From contig NZ_OY762653.1 in assembly GCF_963666195.1 (NCBI RefSeq), forward strand, positions 2,406,501 to 2,470,500: a stretch of 64,000 bases of DNA, written 5' to 3'. The notes beneath the pieces were generated by a model. It made no database searches. It had not been told where the DNA came from and saw only the letters and a list, made by a program, of their open reading frames with translations. This DNA is from Trichococcus shcherbakoviae (GTDB taxonomy: Bacteria > Bacillota > Bacilli > Lactobacillales > Aerococcaceae). Shown one piece after another: positions 53,524-62,523 of this stretch (position 1 is its first letter; each line of letters begins with the position of its first letter). Made by a program: the position numbers and the translations under genes.

Positions 53524-53670
53524 CCCGCCAAAAGCACCTTGGCGGGTAAATTGGATGCGAATATTCAGCGGAAAACCCGCCAAATGTGGTTTGGCAGTTT
53601 ATTCTGCAGCTGCACCGTTCCCTTTTCCCCGCCGCAGCCCGTTTGGCGGGTTAATTGGGAACCAATCCAC
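53524..53670. repeat. TTGGCGGG hairpin repeats
   Basis: CCCGCCAA at 53524-53531 and TTGGCGGG at 53539-53546 form a hairpin. TTGGCGGGTAAATTGGATGC then reaches CCCGCCAA near 53575, enclosing GATGCGAATATTCAGC, which resembles the second-hairpin loop of the CTCCGG family. A further TTGGCGGGTTAATTGGGA lies near 53643. Confidence 0.55.
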
Positions 53671-53879
53671 CAAAAATACATCGTCACGCCCAAGTGACGA
53701 CCCCGAGATCCCCTCCAAACCATCAATCCGCCTTTACAATTTTGTTAAGATTGTTATTTTTCCTTTTTCATTCCGGTTAATTGACTTATACTAGAGGGTA
53801 ATGGGCAAACTGCGCACATTTTGGGGCGCAACGTCAGCCAATACATCCTGCAGAGGCAGGATCGGGAGGAGGACCTAGG

Positions 53880-54929
53880 GTGAAACCAATGGTCAGCATC
53901 ATCGTGCCGGTCTACAACGCGGCACCTTACTTAAACCAATGCGTCGATAGCTTAACCAACCAGACGCTGAAGGAAATCGAAATCATACTGATAAACGACG
54001 GTTCGACGGATGACAGTCTGGCTGTCTGCGTGGCGCTCTCCGCCACAGACGACCGGATCCGCCTGATCGACAAACCGAACGGGGGCGTTTCGGAAGCGCG
54101 CAACGACGGTCTGCGTGCAGCTACTGGGCAGTACGTGGGCTTCGTCGACCCGGATGATTGGGTGGACGCGGACATGTACGAACGCATGCTTGCGACACTT
54201 ACGGCAGCGCAAGCGGACATCTGCATGTGCAATTATGTCAAAGAGACGAAGGAAGGCACCGATCCAGTCCTGATGAAACAAACCGGGGTCATCGAAAAGG
54301 ATGCGATCCTCGGCGATATCGTGGCGAATGTCATCGCCAAACCGAGCTTCAAGAGCGGGGAAACGGACATCATGGGCAGCGTCTGCCGCCTTTTGATCAA
54401 GCGCGAGCTGCTGGAAGGCGAAAATATCTGGTTCGACAAGGAAGTCGCCTTCATGGAAGACTTGCTTGTCTGCGTCGAAGCTTTCCTCAAAAGCGAGCGC
54501 ATCGCCATCGATGATGGCAGCCACTACCATTACCGCGTCCACGAGAGTTCGGTCGTTAATTCCTACAAAAAAGCTTTCCATGAACGCCAAATCCATGCTT
54601 TCCGTAAGCTGCAGGCGCTGTTGGAGCGCGAAGGCAAGGCGGACGAATTGGCCCAGCGCCTGGATATGCGCTATATCATCATCGCTTTGCTGTCGCTGGC
54701 GAATGAGGCGCACAAAAGCAATCACCAGCCGATGGGCGCAAAGATCAAGAATATCACCGCCATCCTGAAAGATCCGGTACTCAAAGCGATCCTCACCCGC
54801 TTGGATTTGGGCGAAGCCGAATCGCGGAAGAAACTGGAGCTGACCTTGATGAAGAAGAAAGCCAGCGTTGCGCTCTATCTTTATTACAGCCTGTTCAACC
54901 GAATCAAAGCTGCAATGGGGAAAGGCTAA
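53880..54929 (+). CDS. Glycosyltransferase family 2
   Basis: This 349-residue GT-A transferase has VSIIVPVYNAAPYLNQCVDS, LINDGSTDDSLAV, GGVSEARNDG and VDPDDWVDADMY (DxD-type). GTG start; GGGAGGAGG lies close upstream. It opens the glycosyltransferase part of the second EPS locus. Acceptor and donor unknown. Confidence 0.9.
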   Translation: MKPMVSIIVPVYNAAPYLNQCVDSLTNQTLKEIEIILINDGSTDDSLAVCVALSATDDRIRLIDKPNGGVSEARNDGLRAATGQYVGFVDPDDWVDADMYERMLATLTAAQADICMCNYVKETKEGTDPVLMKQTGVIEKDAILGDIVANVIAKPSFKSGETDIMGSVCRLLIKRELLEGENIWFDKEVAFMEDLLVCVEAFLKSERIAIDDGSHYHYRVHESSVVNSYKKAFHERQIHAFRKLQALLEREGKADELAQRLDMRYIIIALLSLANEAHKSNHQPMGAKIKNITAILKDPVLKAILTRLDLGEAESRKKLELTLMKKKASVALYLYYSLFNRIKAAMGKG

Positions 54930-54973
54930 ACTATAGCTGTCCATAGAAAAGTATGAGGAGAGGGGATCGACGA

Positions 54974-56158
54974 GTGAAGACTATCTGTTTATTTTCTCCA
55001 GGCATCCTGCCGGTTCCTGCCGTCAAAGGCGGAGCGATCGAGACTTTGCTGGAGTTGTTGATCGAACAGAATGAAATAGAAAAGAAAGTGCGCTTTTTGG
55101 TCGTTTCCATCCACGACGAGGAGGCCGAAGCGCGCAGCCAGAAATACAAGCAGACGGATTTCATCTACATCAAGCGCAACCTCTTGTTTGCGGGCGCCTA
55201 CAAAGCGGTCAAGGTATTGATGAGGAAACTGCTCAAAATCCGCTTTTCGCGCCCGAACCTGTATTATTGGTTGGGGGTGCGCAAAGTGTTGGCCGCCAAG
55301 CCGGATGCGGTGGTCGCTGAAGGCGGGGATTACGCCGTTTTCAAGCAATTCACGCAGGCGCTCGGAAAGGAAAACGTCTTTCTGCACCTGCACCATCATC
55401 TGCGCGGAGATGCCGAACTGGACAGCGTATTCGGGGAAGTGTTGACGGTCAGCCGTTTCGTCAAGGACGAATGGCTGGCGACCTCCAGCATGGATTCCGG
55501 ACAGGTGACGGTGCTGCCGAATGCGATCGACAACGATCGTTTTGCGGACAGCCTCAGCAGCGAAGAAAAAACAGCCTTGCGCAAGGACCTGGGGCTTTCT
55601 CCCACTGATTTCGTGGTCTTGTTCTGCGGGAGGGTCATCCCGGAAAAAGGGGTCAAGGAACTGATTCTGGCATTGGAAAAAGTCGCTGATCCGACCGTGA
55701 AGCTGCTCATCATGGGCAGCCCGAATTTTGCCTTGAAGGACAAATCGGACTATCTGGAAGAGGTTGAGGCATTGGTGAAGAAGAACGCCGATCGGATGGT
55801 GTTCACGGGATATGTCGCCAACGCAGAGACCTATCGCTTTTATGCCATCGCCGATGTCGTGAGCGTGCCGACCCTGATCGAAGAGGCGGCCGGCTTGGTC
55901 GTCCTCGAAGCAATGGCGGTAGGCAGACCGCTGATCGTAACGAATTCGGGAGGAATCCCCGAGTATGCGACGCCGGAATTGGCGATGATCCTGGAACGCA
56001 ACGCTGATTTGGTCAGCAAACTGGCGGACAGCATCACTACCCTCAAGGAAAACGAGACATTACGCAGCCAAATGGCAAAAAATGCCAAGGAACGCTCACT
56101 GCGTTACACGAAGGAAGTTTTCTACACCGATTTCGTGGACCGTTTCAAGGACAGATAA
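54974..56158 (+). CDS. Glycosyltransferase family 4
   Basis: This protein of about 394 residues has a GT-B fold: ICLFSPGILPVPAVKGGAIE at the start, VLFCGRVIPEKGVKELILAL near residue 210 and LIEEAAGLVVLEAMAVGRPL near 305 (E-x7-E motif). I chose GTG at 54974 with GAGGGGA 7 bases upstream; the in-frame ATG at 54953 gives a charged extension not typical of the family. It probably adds one sugar of the repeat unit. Confidence 0.9.
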   Translation: MKTICLFSPGILPVPAVKGGAIETLLELLIEQNEIEKKVRFLVVSIHDEEAEARSQKYKQTDFIYIKRNLLFAGAYKAVKVLMRKLLKIRFSRPNLYYWLGVRKVLAAKPDAVVAEGGDYAVFKQFTQALGKENVFLHLHHHLRGDAELDSVFGEVLTVSRFVKDEWLATSSMDSGQVTVLPNAIDNDRFADSLSSEEKTALRKDLGLSPTDFVVLFCGRVIPEKGVKELILALEKVADPTVKLLIMGSPNFALKDKSDYLEEVEALVKKNADRMVFTGYVANAETYRFYAIADVVSVPTLIEEAAGLVVLEAMAVGRPLIVTNSGGIPEYATPELAMILERNADLVSKLADSITTLKENETLRSQMAKNAKERSLRYTKEVFYTDFVDRFKDR

Positions 56159-56212
56159 AAGGGTATCGGCCGGAAAGGCTCCCCCCTGAATAAGGAGGAA
56201 TCATCAAAATTC

Positions 56213-57751
56213 ATGAATAAAGAAAAAACATTATCCATCAACATGATCGCCAGCATCGTAACCTTGGTGCTCAACCTGGGGATCAACTTTTTCCTCTCCG
56301 ATTACATCGTCAATAACATCGGGGTGGAAGCTTACGGGTTCGTGAACCTCGCGAATTCGATGGCCAACTATGCGGTCATCATCACGGTCGCGCTGAACTC
56401 GGTCGCGGGCCGATTCATCACGATCGCTTACCATAAGGACGACAAGAAAGAAGCCAATCAATATTTCAATTCAGTCCTGATGGCGAACATCGTCATGGCC
56501 GTCTTGTTCGCGGTGCTCGGTCTGTTTGTGGTCACGAACTTGGATAAACTGATCAACATTCCGGCTGAATTAGTCGTGAGTGTGAAACAATTGTACACAC
56601 TGGTTTTCCTCAACTTTATGCTGTCGATCATCAGTACCGTCTTCACAGTGGCGACGTTCATCACGAATCGTCTCTATATCAGCAGTTTGATCAATGCCGT
56701 TTCCTATACGCTGAAGGCGATCCTTTTCATAGTATTCTTCTCTGTGTTGCCGACAACCGTGGCAATCGTCGGGTTGGTGATGCTGATTTGCACGGCTTTT
56801 GTTCTTATATCAAACATTCACTATACGCGCAAATTGGTTCCCGACATCAAAATCCGACCGCTTGATTTCTCGATGGCGAAAGTCAAAAAACTGTTCGCTT
56901 CCGGTGTCTGGAGCAGCATCAGCAGCCTGAGCCAAACGCTATCGGACGGACTGGACCTCCTGATCAGCAACCTGTTCATCAGTTCCATCGCGATGGGGCA
57001 ACTTTCCGTAGCAAAAACATTGAGCAATATCCTGAACCAAGTCGTTGCGAGCATTTCCAATCTCTTTGCGCCGCAGTTGACTTATCATTACGCGAAGAAT
57101 GACATCAAGAGTTTGTTGGTGGAATTGAGGCAGAACATGCTTTTGACCTCGGCCTTCGCGAATATCCCGGCTGCGATTCTCGTTGCCTTCGGTCATGAGC
57201 TGATCCAATTGTGGGTGCCGACGCAGGACGCGGACATGATTTATGTACTGCTTTTGCTGACGATTTTTCCGTTCTTGGATTCTCCGCCGATCACGGGGAT
57301 GTACAACGTCTTCCTGATCACGAACCGTTTGAAGATGAATTCGCTGTTCTGGTTCTGCATCAGCATATTTGATGTCATGCTCGTTTTTCTTTTGCTGAAC
57401 ACGACCGATCTGGGGATACTGGCGATCGCCGGTGTCAGCACGTCGGTGGGTTTCATCGCCAATATGACCTTCATGCCGATCTATGCCGCAACCTGTCTGA
57501 AGCAGAAAAAGACGATTTTTTATCCGATCATTCTGCGTTACTTTGCCGTAACCGTGCTGATGGTCCTGACGTTTGTCGGGGTGAAATTGGTAGTGCCGGC
57601 GATCGATGGTTGGCCCGCATTGGGTGCAGCAGCTGTCGGCTGCGGTATTGTGGGCTTGGTGATCAACTACTTCTTGCTGTTCGGCAAAGCTGAACGCGAC
57701 AAATTGCAGCTGCTTGTATCCAGTAAATTATTGAAGAGGGGAAAAAACTGA
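56213..57751 (+). CDS. Wzx-type polysaccharide flippase, second copy in window
   Basis: This 512-residue MOP-superfamily protein has about 14 helices: MIASIVTLVLNLGINFFL, NSMANYAVIITVALNSVAGR, TVFTVATFITNRLYISSL and others. It is only distantly like the flippase at 7023 and should serve this second gene set. AAGGAGG precedes the ATG. Its stop overlaps the next start by 1 base (TGATG). Confidence 0.88.
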   Translation: MNKEKTLSINMIASIVTLVLNLGINFFLSDYIVNNIGVEAYGFVNLANSMANYAVIITVALNSVAGRFITIAYHKDDKKEANQYFNSVLMANIVMAVLFAVLGLFVVTNLDKLINIPAELVVSVKQLYTLVFLNFMLSIISTVFTVATFITNRLYISSLINAVSYTLKAILFIVFFSVLPTTVAIVGLVMLICTAFVLISNIHYTRKLVPDIKIRPLDFSMAKVKKLFASGVWSSISSLSQTLSDGLDLLISNLFISSIAMGQLSVAKTLSNILNQVVASISNLFAPQLTYHYAKNDIKSLLVELRQNMLLTSAFANIPAAILVAFGHELIQLWVPTQDADMIYVLLLLTIFPFLDSPPITGMYNVFLITNRLKMNSLFWFCISIFDVMLVFLLLNTTDLGILAIAGVSTSVGFIANMTFMPIYAATCLKQKKTIFYPIILRYFAVTVLMVLTFVGVKLVVPAIDGWPALGAAAVGCGIVGLVINYFLLFGKAERDKLQLLVSSKLLKRGKN

Positions 57752-58665
57752 TGAGAGAAATCACGATCGTAACCGGCTTTTTTGATATTGGCCGCGATAA
57801 ATATGCGTTCTATTCAAGAAGCGTAGAAAAATATTTGGACTACTTCCGATTTTGGGCACGGATCCAAAATCAGATCGTCGTCTATACGACGCCGGAACTG
57901 GCTCCGAAAGTGATGGAGATCCGCGGCGAATTCGGCTTGGCCGACAAGACCGTCGTCATCGAAGTTGCGGATGTGTTTGAGGTTGAACCTGCCCTTTATG
58001 AGCGCATGGCAGCCGTAGAATTGAAGTCTGATTTCCATCAGTTCCGGGCGAATACCGATCCGGAGTGGCCCGACAACAAAGCCAATTATGATTACATCAT
58101 GCTGATGAAATACTGGTGTTTGTATGATGCGGTCGAGAAGGGCTTGGCCACAGGCATGCTGGCCTGGCTCGACTTCGGCTTCAACCACGGTGGCAAGAGC
58201 TTCAGTGATGCCGCCGATTTCGACTACTTATGGCAAACGGATCTGGAGGATAAAGTCCATCTGTTCAGCTTGAGCGATCCGAACAAGATCCATGCCGGGT
58301 TCCAATTGCAGTTCCTTTCCGAATGCCTGATGGGCGCGCCGGTCATCCTGCCTGACAGTTTGGCTGATGATCTGTGGAACTTGACCAAAAAAGCGATGGA
58401 AGCATTAGTGATGCTGGATTGCATCGATGATGACCAACAATTGCTGATGATGTCCTATCGCGAGCGGCCGGAAATTTTCGATGTCCATCTTTCCGACTGG
58501 TTCATGCCGATGAAGGAATACGGCGGCCAGCACCTGAAGATGGTTGAAAAGGTCGAAGAAAAACGTTCTTTCCTGGCCGAAATCAAATTGAAGCTCTATT
58601 TCATCAAGCGCCGATTGTTGTTCTGTAAACGCATTTATGACGCAGCCAAGCGCTACAAAGTCTAA
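57751..58665 (+). CDS. HtrL/YibB (WlaTC)-family protein
   Basis: This 304-residue protein opens EITIVTGFFDIGRDKYAFYS. It has YIMLMKYWCLYDAVE near residue 110, LAWLDFGFNHGG near 137 and a CxDDDQQLLM-like stretch near 228 (CIDDDQQLLMMS). These match the HtrL/YibB family, found in LPS and EPS loci and thought to be glycosyltransferases, though activity is rarely proven. It is translationally coupled to the flippase. No signal peptide. Confidence 0.78.
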   Translation: MREITIVTGFFDIGRDKYAFYSRSVEKYLDYFRFWARIQNQIVVYTTPELAPKVMEIRGEFGLADKTVVIEVADVFEVEPALYERMAAVELKSDFHQFRANTDPEWPDNKANYDYIMLMKYWCLYDAVEKGLATGMLAWLDFGFNHGGKSFSDAADFDYLWQTDLEDKVHLFSLSDPNKIHAGFQLQFLSECLMGAPVILPDSLADDLWNLTKKAMEALVMLDCIDDDQQLLMMSYRERPEIFDVHLSDWFMPMKEYGGQHLKMVEKVEEKRSFLAEIKLKLYFIKRRLLFCKRIYDAAKRYKV

Positions 58666-58718
58666 ATTTTTAAAATGCAATCCGGCAGACAAACAAGCAG
58701 CCGAAGAAAGGAATTAGC

Positions 58719-59690
58719 ATGAGCAGATTAATCAGTATTATCGTACCGGTCTATAAAGTGGCCGATCTCCTGCCGCGTTGTGTGGATTCTGTGTTGGCAC
58801 AGACGTACAGCGACTGGGAACTGATCTTGGTCGATGACGGTTCGCCGGATAACAGCGGCGACATTTGCGAAGATTACGCCAAGCGCGACAGCCGCATCCA
58901 CGTCATCCACAAACCGAACGGTGGTCTGTCGGACGCCCGGAATGCCGGCATACCGACCGCCAAGGGACGCTACCTGACGTTCCTTGACAGCGATGATTGG
59001 ATAAACGAGCGCTATTTGGAGAATTTGCTTCAGATTCTCGATGAATCGGATGCGGATGTCTCAGCCTGCAATTTCCTGCGCACAGCGACGGAATCGTTGC
59101 CGGAACGGACGGAGGAGCCGAAGACCTTCAGCTTCACCAGCCGACAGGCGTTGGATCACATCATCCATTTCGGCGCGTTCCATGAGCAGATGGTCGTCGC
59201 CTGGGGCAAGCTTTACAAAGCGGAACTGTTCGAAGGGATCCGTTATCCCGTCGGCAGGATCCACGAAGATGAGTTCACGACCTACAAGCTGTTGGACAAA
59301 GCCGGGAAGATTGCCTTCACAACTGAGCCGTTGCTTTATTACTGGCAGCGCGCAGACAGCATCATGGGCGAAGGCTTCAAGCTGAAGAACAAGCTGGATT
59401 ATTTGGATGCCCTGAAGGAGAGGGCGGCCTATTTCCATGCGTACGGACAGTCGGACTACAGCGACAAGAGCTACCGGTCCTTATTCACCGAATCCTTGGC
59501 GGCCATCCTGACGTTGGATGCGCAAAATGATGCAGACGGGAAAAAAGCAGTCATCGAAAAGTTGGCTGCAGCCCGTCAAGCGCTCAAAGCGAGCGGGAAG
59601 CCGAAGCTGAACAGTCTTTATGCAGTATTTTTGGCATTTCCGAACGTCGCGACCCCCGTCTATAAGGTGATCAAAACCATCAAAAAGTGA
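58719..59690 (+). CDS. Glycosyltransferase family 2
   Basis: This 323-residue GT-A transferase has ISIIVPVYKVADLLPRCVDS, LVDDGSPDNSGD, NGGLSDARNAGI and FLDSDDWINERY. It is similar in plan to the GT2 genes at 3260 and 53880. AAAGGA lies before the ATG. Last plus-strand gene of the second EPS locus, ending at a terminator shared with the convergent giant gene. Confidence 0.92.
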   Translation: MSRLISIIVPVYKVADLLPRCVDSVLAQTYSDWELILVDDGSPDNSGDICEDYAKRDSRIHVIHKPNGGLSDARNAGIPTAKGRYLTFLDSDDWINERYLENLLQILDESDADVSACNFLRTATESLPERTEEPKTFSFTSRQALDHIIHFGAFHEQMVVAWGKLYKAELFEGIRYPVGRIHEDEFTTYKLLDKAGKIAFTTEPLLYYWQRADSIMGEGFKLKNKLDYLDALKERAAYFHAYGQSDYSDKSYRSLFTESLAAILTLDAQNDADGKKAVIEKLAAARQALKASGKPKLNSLYAVFLAFPNVATPVYKVIKTIKK

Positions 59691-59698
59691 ACAAAAAC

Positions 59699-59753
59699 AA
59701 GCCATCTGCTTGAGCGAATCCGAAAGGGTTCTCCAAGCTGGATGGCTTTTTTA
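59699..59753. terminator. Bidirectional terminator between convergent genes
   Basis: AAGCCATC at 59699-59706 pairs with GATGGCTT at 59741-59748, with CTTG/CAAG inside, then TTTTTTA. The A-run on the left lets it work for the minus-strand gene too. Confidence 0.8.
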
Positions 59754-59790
59754 GGTGTTTAGCGTAAATAACTGCTTTTAAGACTAGATG

Positions 59791-62523
59791 TCAGACCAAG
59801 TAATCCTCTATGTAGAGGCCTAGTGAGTAAACGCCGTCATTATACCCATCGGTAAGATAAACGTACCCGTCCAGATAGTCCGCATGAGAGATGTGGTGCA
59901 TCGACTCATCATTCCATCCTCCATCGAAGCTGGCTGTGACGGCAGTACTCATGATATCAACGTCGACATCTGTCGTTGAGAAGTTGGAAAGTTTAACCCA
60001 ATAGGTGTACTCTCCATACATTCCACCGCCAGGGTGAACTTGAACCGGCATGATGATGTAGTCATCGTAAATGAACGGGTTTCCCGCACTCCGGTAGCTA
60101 TATTCATCACCGGTACCAATCAGGATGTCCTCTTGCCATACCCACTGATCGTTCCGCCAATCACCTGATGTGTTGTGGTAAAGGGAGAGATTCATATATG
60201 GTGCTTCTGCGGTAGTCATATACCAGACATCGTCGATCATGAAGATGTTCGTGTCAGAAAAGGTTCCTTGCAGCAATGTGGAATAGTAGGTCCAATTGTT
60301 CGGGAAGTCGGTTGTGGTATAAATATTTATATCATCAGCGATATCCGGAACCATGTAATAGTTGTTCTCGTAAGTGAATATGTTTGGATAAGCTGCCCGA
60401 ACGCCTTGTAGGGAAGGACCGATGACGACTTGACCGTAAGTCCAATTAATCAGATCAGCACTCCAGACATATCCAACCTCATCAGCGGTCAAACCAGTTG
60501 AGGCATTGTAACCACCGATGATTTCGAAGAAGATGTAGTAGATGCCGTTATCAAGGTAAATGAATGGGTCGGCGATTCCGGACTGGCCAGTGCGGTCCGT
60601 CACAATCGAAGTCGTCAGAATCGGATTCATAATATTCGGGAACGGCACTGCGACAGGCGGAGAGATGGACTGCTGCAGATCGGTGTAAAGTCCGATCGTG
60701 TAGATACCATCGTTCATTCCATCCACTATGTAAATATTTCCGGTTCCGAACGTCGCATTCGAGATATGATGCATCGCGTCACTATTCCAAGCTTCATTCT
60801 TCTGCGCCTCTACTGCAAGTCCGAGATTGATGACAGATACGGTCGTCGGGGACAGATTGGACAATTGGTACCAATACGTGTATTCGCCGTAGCGGCCGTC
60901 AGTCGGCGTGACTTGAATCGGCAGGACAACGGCTCCATCATAGTAGAATGGATTACCGGCCGTCCGCAGATCGGATTCGGTTGCGGTAGCTGTAATGATC
61001 GATCCTTGCGGATGCAGTGTCCAGCTATTGTTGCGCCAATCACCGGAATTGTTGTAGTAGAGAGAAAGGCTATCATACGGTTGATCAGTGACGGCTAGAT
61101 ACCAGATGTCATCCTCTACAAAGACGAGTGGGTCGACGAAATTGCCGCTCAAGAGCGTTCCGTACAATTCCCAACCTAATGGGAAAGAAGAAGCTTTATA
61201 AACATTCACATCTCCGCTCAGATCCGGTACCATATAGTACTCATCTTGATACATAAAGACATAAGGTGAAGCGACATTTGTGCCAGTGGTATCGACTCCC
61301 AACACCACTTGAGTGTAATTCCATTGTTGCAGATCGTTGCTCCATGCATGTCCAATTTCGTCAGCCGTTACACCCGTAGTCGGGTTGTAGGCTTGAATAG
61401 TATTGAAGAACACATGATAGGTGCCGTCATCCAAGACGATGTATGGGTTAGCAATCCCTTGGTTTGCCACTCTGTCCGTGATGCTGGCGATGGACAGAAT
61501 AGGATTCTTCACGCTGTAATACAAGGAGATATCTTCCATAGTCAAAGGAGCAGTTGGCAAGACCGGATCAGTTGGGTCAGTTGGGTCAGTAGGATCAGTA
61601 GGATCTGTAGGATTTGTGGTGGTAGCGCCCTTGAAGATTCCGATGCTGTATTCATTATTGTTCCAATTGTACCCGTCAGTCGCGTAGTAGAAGCCATCCC
61701 CTACAGCGATATAGGAAATGTGATGCATCGCATCGCCGTTCCATTCGTCGTTGTATTGGGAAATGACGGCTGTGCCTTTGTTCGTAACAGTGACGGTCGT
61801 TGGCGACAAATTGGATAATTCGTACCAGGTCGTGTATTCCCCGTAGATGTTGTTGGATTTAGGGGTCACTTCCACTGGGATCACAACGGAATTATCATAG
61901 ATGATCGGCATCCCGCCGTTCCGCAGTCCGCCTTCTGTAGTTGTTTCAGGAAGGATCTGGCTGCTGGAATGCAGTACCCAGCTGCTGTTGCGCCAATCCC
62001 CGGAAGTATTGTAGTAAAGCGATAGGCTGTTGTAAGGCAATTCAGAAACGGTCATGTACCAGATGTTGTCCATCGAGAAGACCAATGGATCGACGAAATT
62101 GCCGGATAACAGTGTGCCGTACAGTTCCCATTCGAGCGGGAATGACGAAGCTTGATAGACAATGACATCGCCGACACGGTCAGGGACCATGTAGTAGGTG
62201 TTTTCATATTCCATCACGTAAGGGGATGCGGCTCTTGTTCCGTTGGTTTCTTCGCCAAGAACGATCTGCGTGTAAGTCCAGTTGATCATGTCGGTGCTGT
62301 ATGCGTGTCCGATTTCATCGGCTGTGGATCCAGTATCCGGATTGTATCCGAGGATGACGTCAAAGAACATGTGGTAAACGCCGTCTTCGAAAACGATATA
62401 CGGTTCTGCAACGCCGAGCTGGCCGGTCCGGTCAGTCACCATTTCTTTGGTGATCAGCGGATTTTCAGCACCTGCGATTGCAGACAAGTCCACCGGTACG
62501 GTTGGAACTGTAGTCGGATCCAT
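59791..62523 (-). CDS. Giant beta-propeller protein, 3' part after the frame break
   Basis: This 910-codon frame encodes three tandem domains of about 270-300 residues: copy 2 (about 61620-62470), copy 3 (60660-61545) and copy 4 (59795-60640). Each has TDRxGQxGxAxPxIxxxxGxYHxFF, an ADEIGHAWS/YS block, a YYMVPD block, a FVDPLVF or FSDTNIF block, SLYYNxSGDWRN and a closing NDAMHHIS-type motif. The plan is that of five-bladed, GH43/GH32-like propellers, as in GINT1 N-terminal-type domains of glycan-modifying proteins. It ends IEDYLV without an LPXTG anchor. It can be joined to the upstream part only if the missing base at 62717 is restored. Confidence 0.75.
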   Translation of the reverse strand: MDPTTVPTVPVDLSAIAGAENPLITKEMVTDRTGQLGVAEPYIVFEDGVYHMFFDVILGYNPDTGSTADEIGHAYSTDMINWTYTQIVLGEETNGTRAASPYVMEYENTYYMVPDRVGDVIVYQASSFPLEWELYGTLLSGNFVDPLVFSMDNIWYMTVSELPYNSLSLYYNTSGDWRNSSWVLHSSSQILPETTTEGGLRNGGMPIIYDNSVVIPVEVTPKSNNIYGEYTTWYELSNLSPTTVTVTNKGTAVISQYNDEWNGDAMHHISYIAVGDGFYYATDGYNWNNNEYSIGIFKGATTTNPTDPTDPTDPTDPTDPVLPTAPLTMEDISLYYSVKNPILSIASITDRVANQGIANPYIVLDDGTYHVFFNTIQAYNPTTGVTADEIGHAWSNDLQQWNYTQVVLGVDTTGTNVASPYVFMYQDEYYMVPDLSGDVNVYKASSFPLGWELYGTLLSGNFVDPLVFVEDDIWYLAVTDQPYDSLSLYYNNSGDWRNNSWTLHPQGSIITATATESDLRTAGNPFYYDGAVVLPIQVTPTDGRYGEYTYWYQLSNLSPTTVSVINLGLAVEAQKNEAWNSDAMHHISNATFGTGNIYIVDGMNDGIYTIGLYTDLQQSISPPVAVPFPNIMNPILTTSIVTDRTGQSGIADPFIYLDNGIYYIFFEIIGGYNASTGLTADEVGYVWSADLINWTYGQVVIGPSLQGVRAAYPNIFTYENNYYMVPDIADDINIYTTTDFPNNWTYYSTLLQGTFSDTNIFMIDDVWYMTTAEAPYMNLSLYHNTSGDWRNDQWVWQEDILIGTGDEYSYRSAGNPFIYDDYIIMPVQVHPGGGMYGEYTYWVKLSNFSTTDVDVDIMSTAVTASFDGGWNDESMHHISHADYLDGYVYLTDGYNDGVYSLGLYIEDYLV

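Larger units (their letters stand above)
53365..53879. other. Intergenic region with a terminator and TTGGCGGG repeats
   Basis: It holds the LCP terminator, then at about 53524-53670 a set of TTGGCGGG/CCCGCCAA inverted motifs, including a perfect hairpin at 53524-53546. A GT2 leader with TATACT near 53786 follows. No gene is seen. Confidence 0.55.

Noticed and set aside
53952-54944. 330-codon minus-strand ORF
   Set aside because: Antisense to the GT2 gene at 53880, which has clear catalytic motifs.
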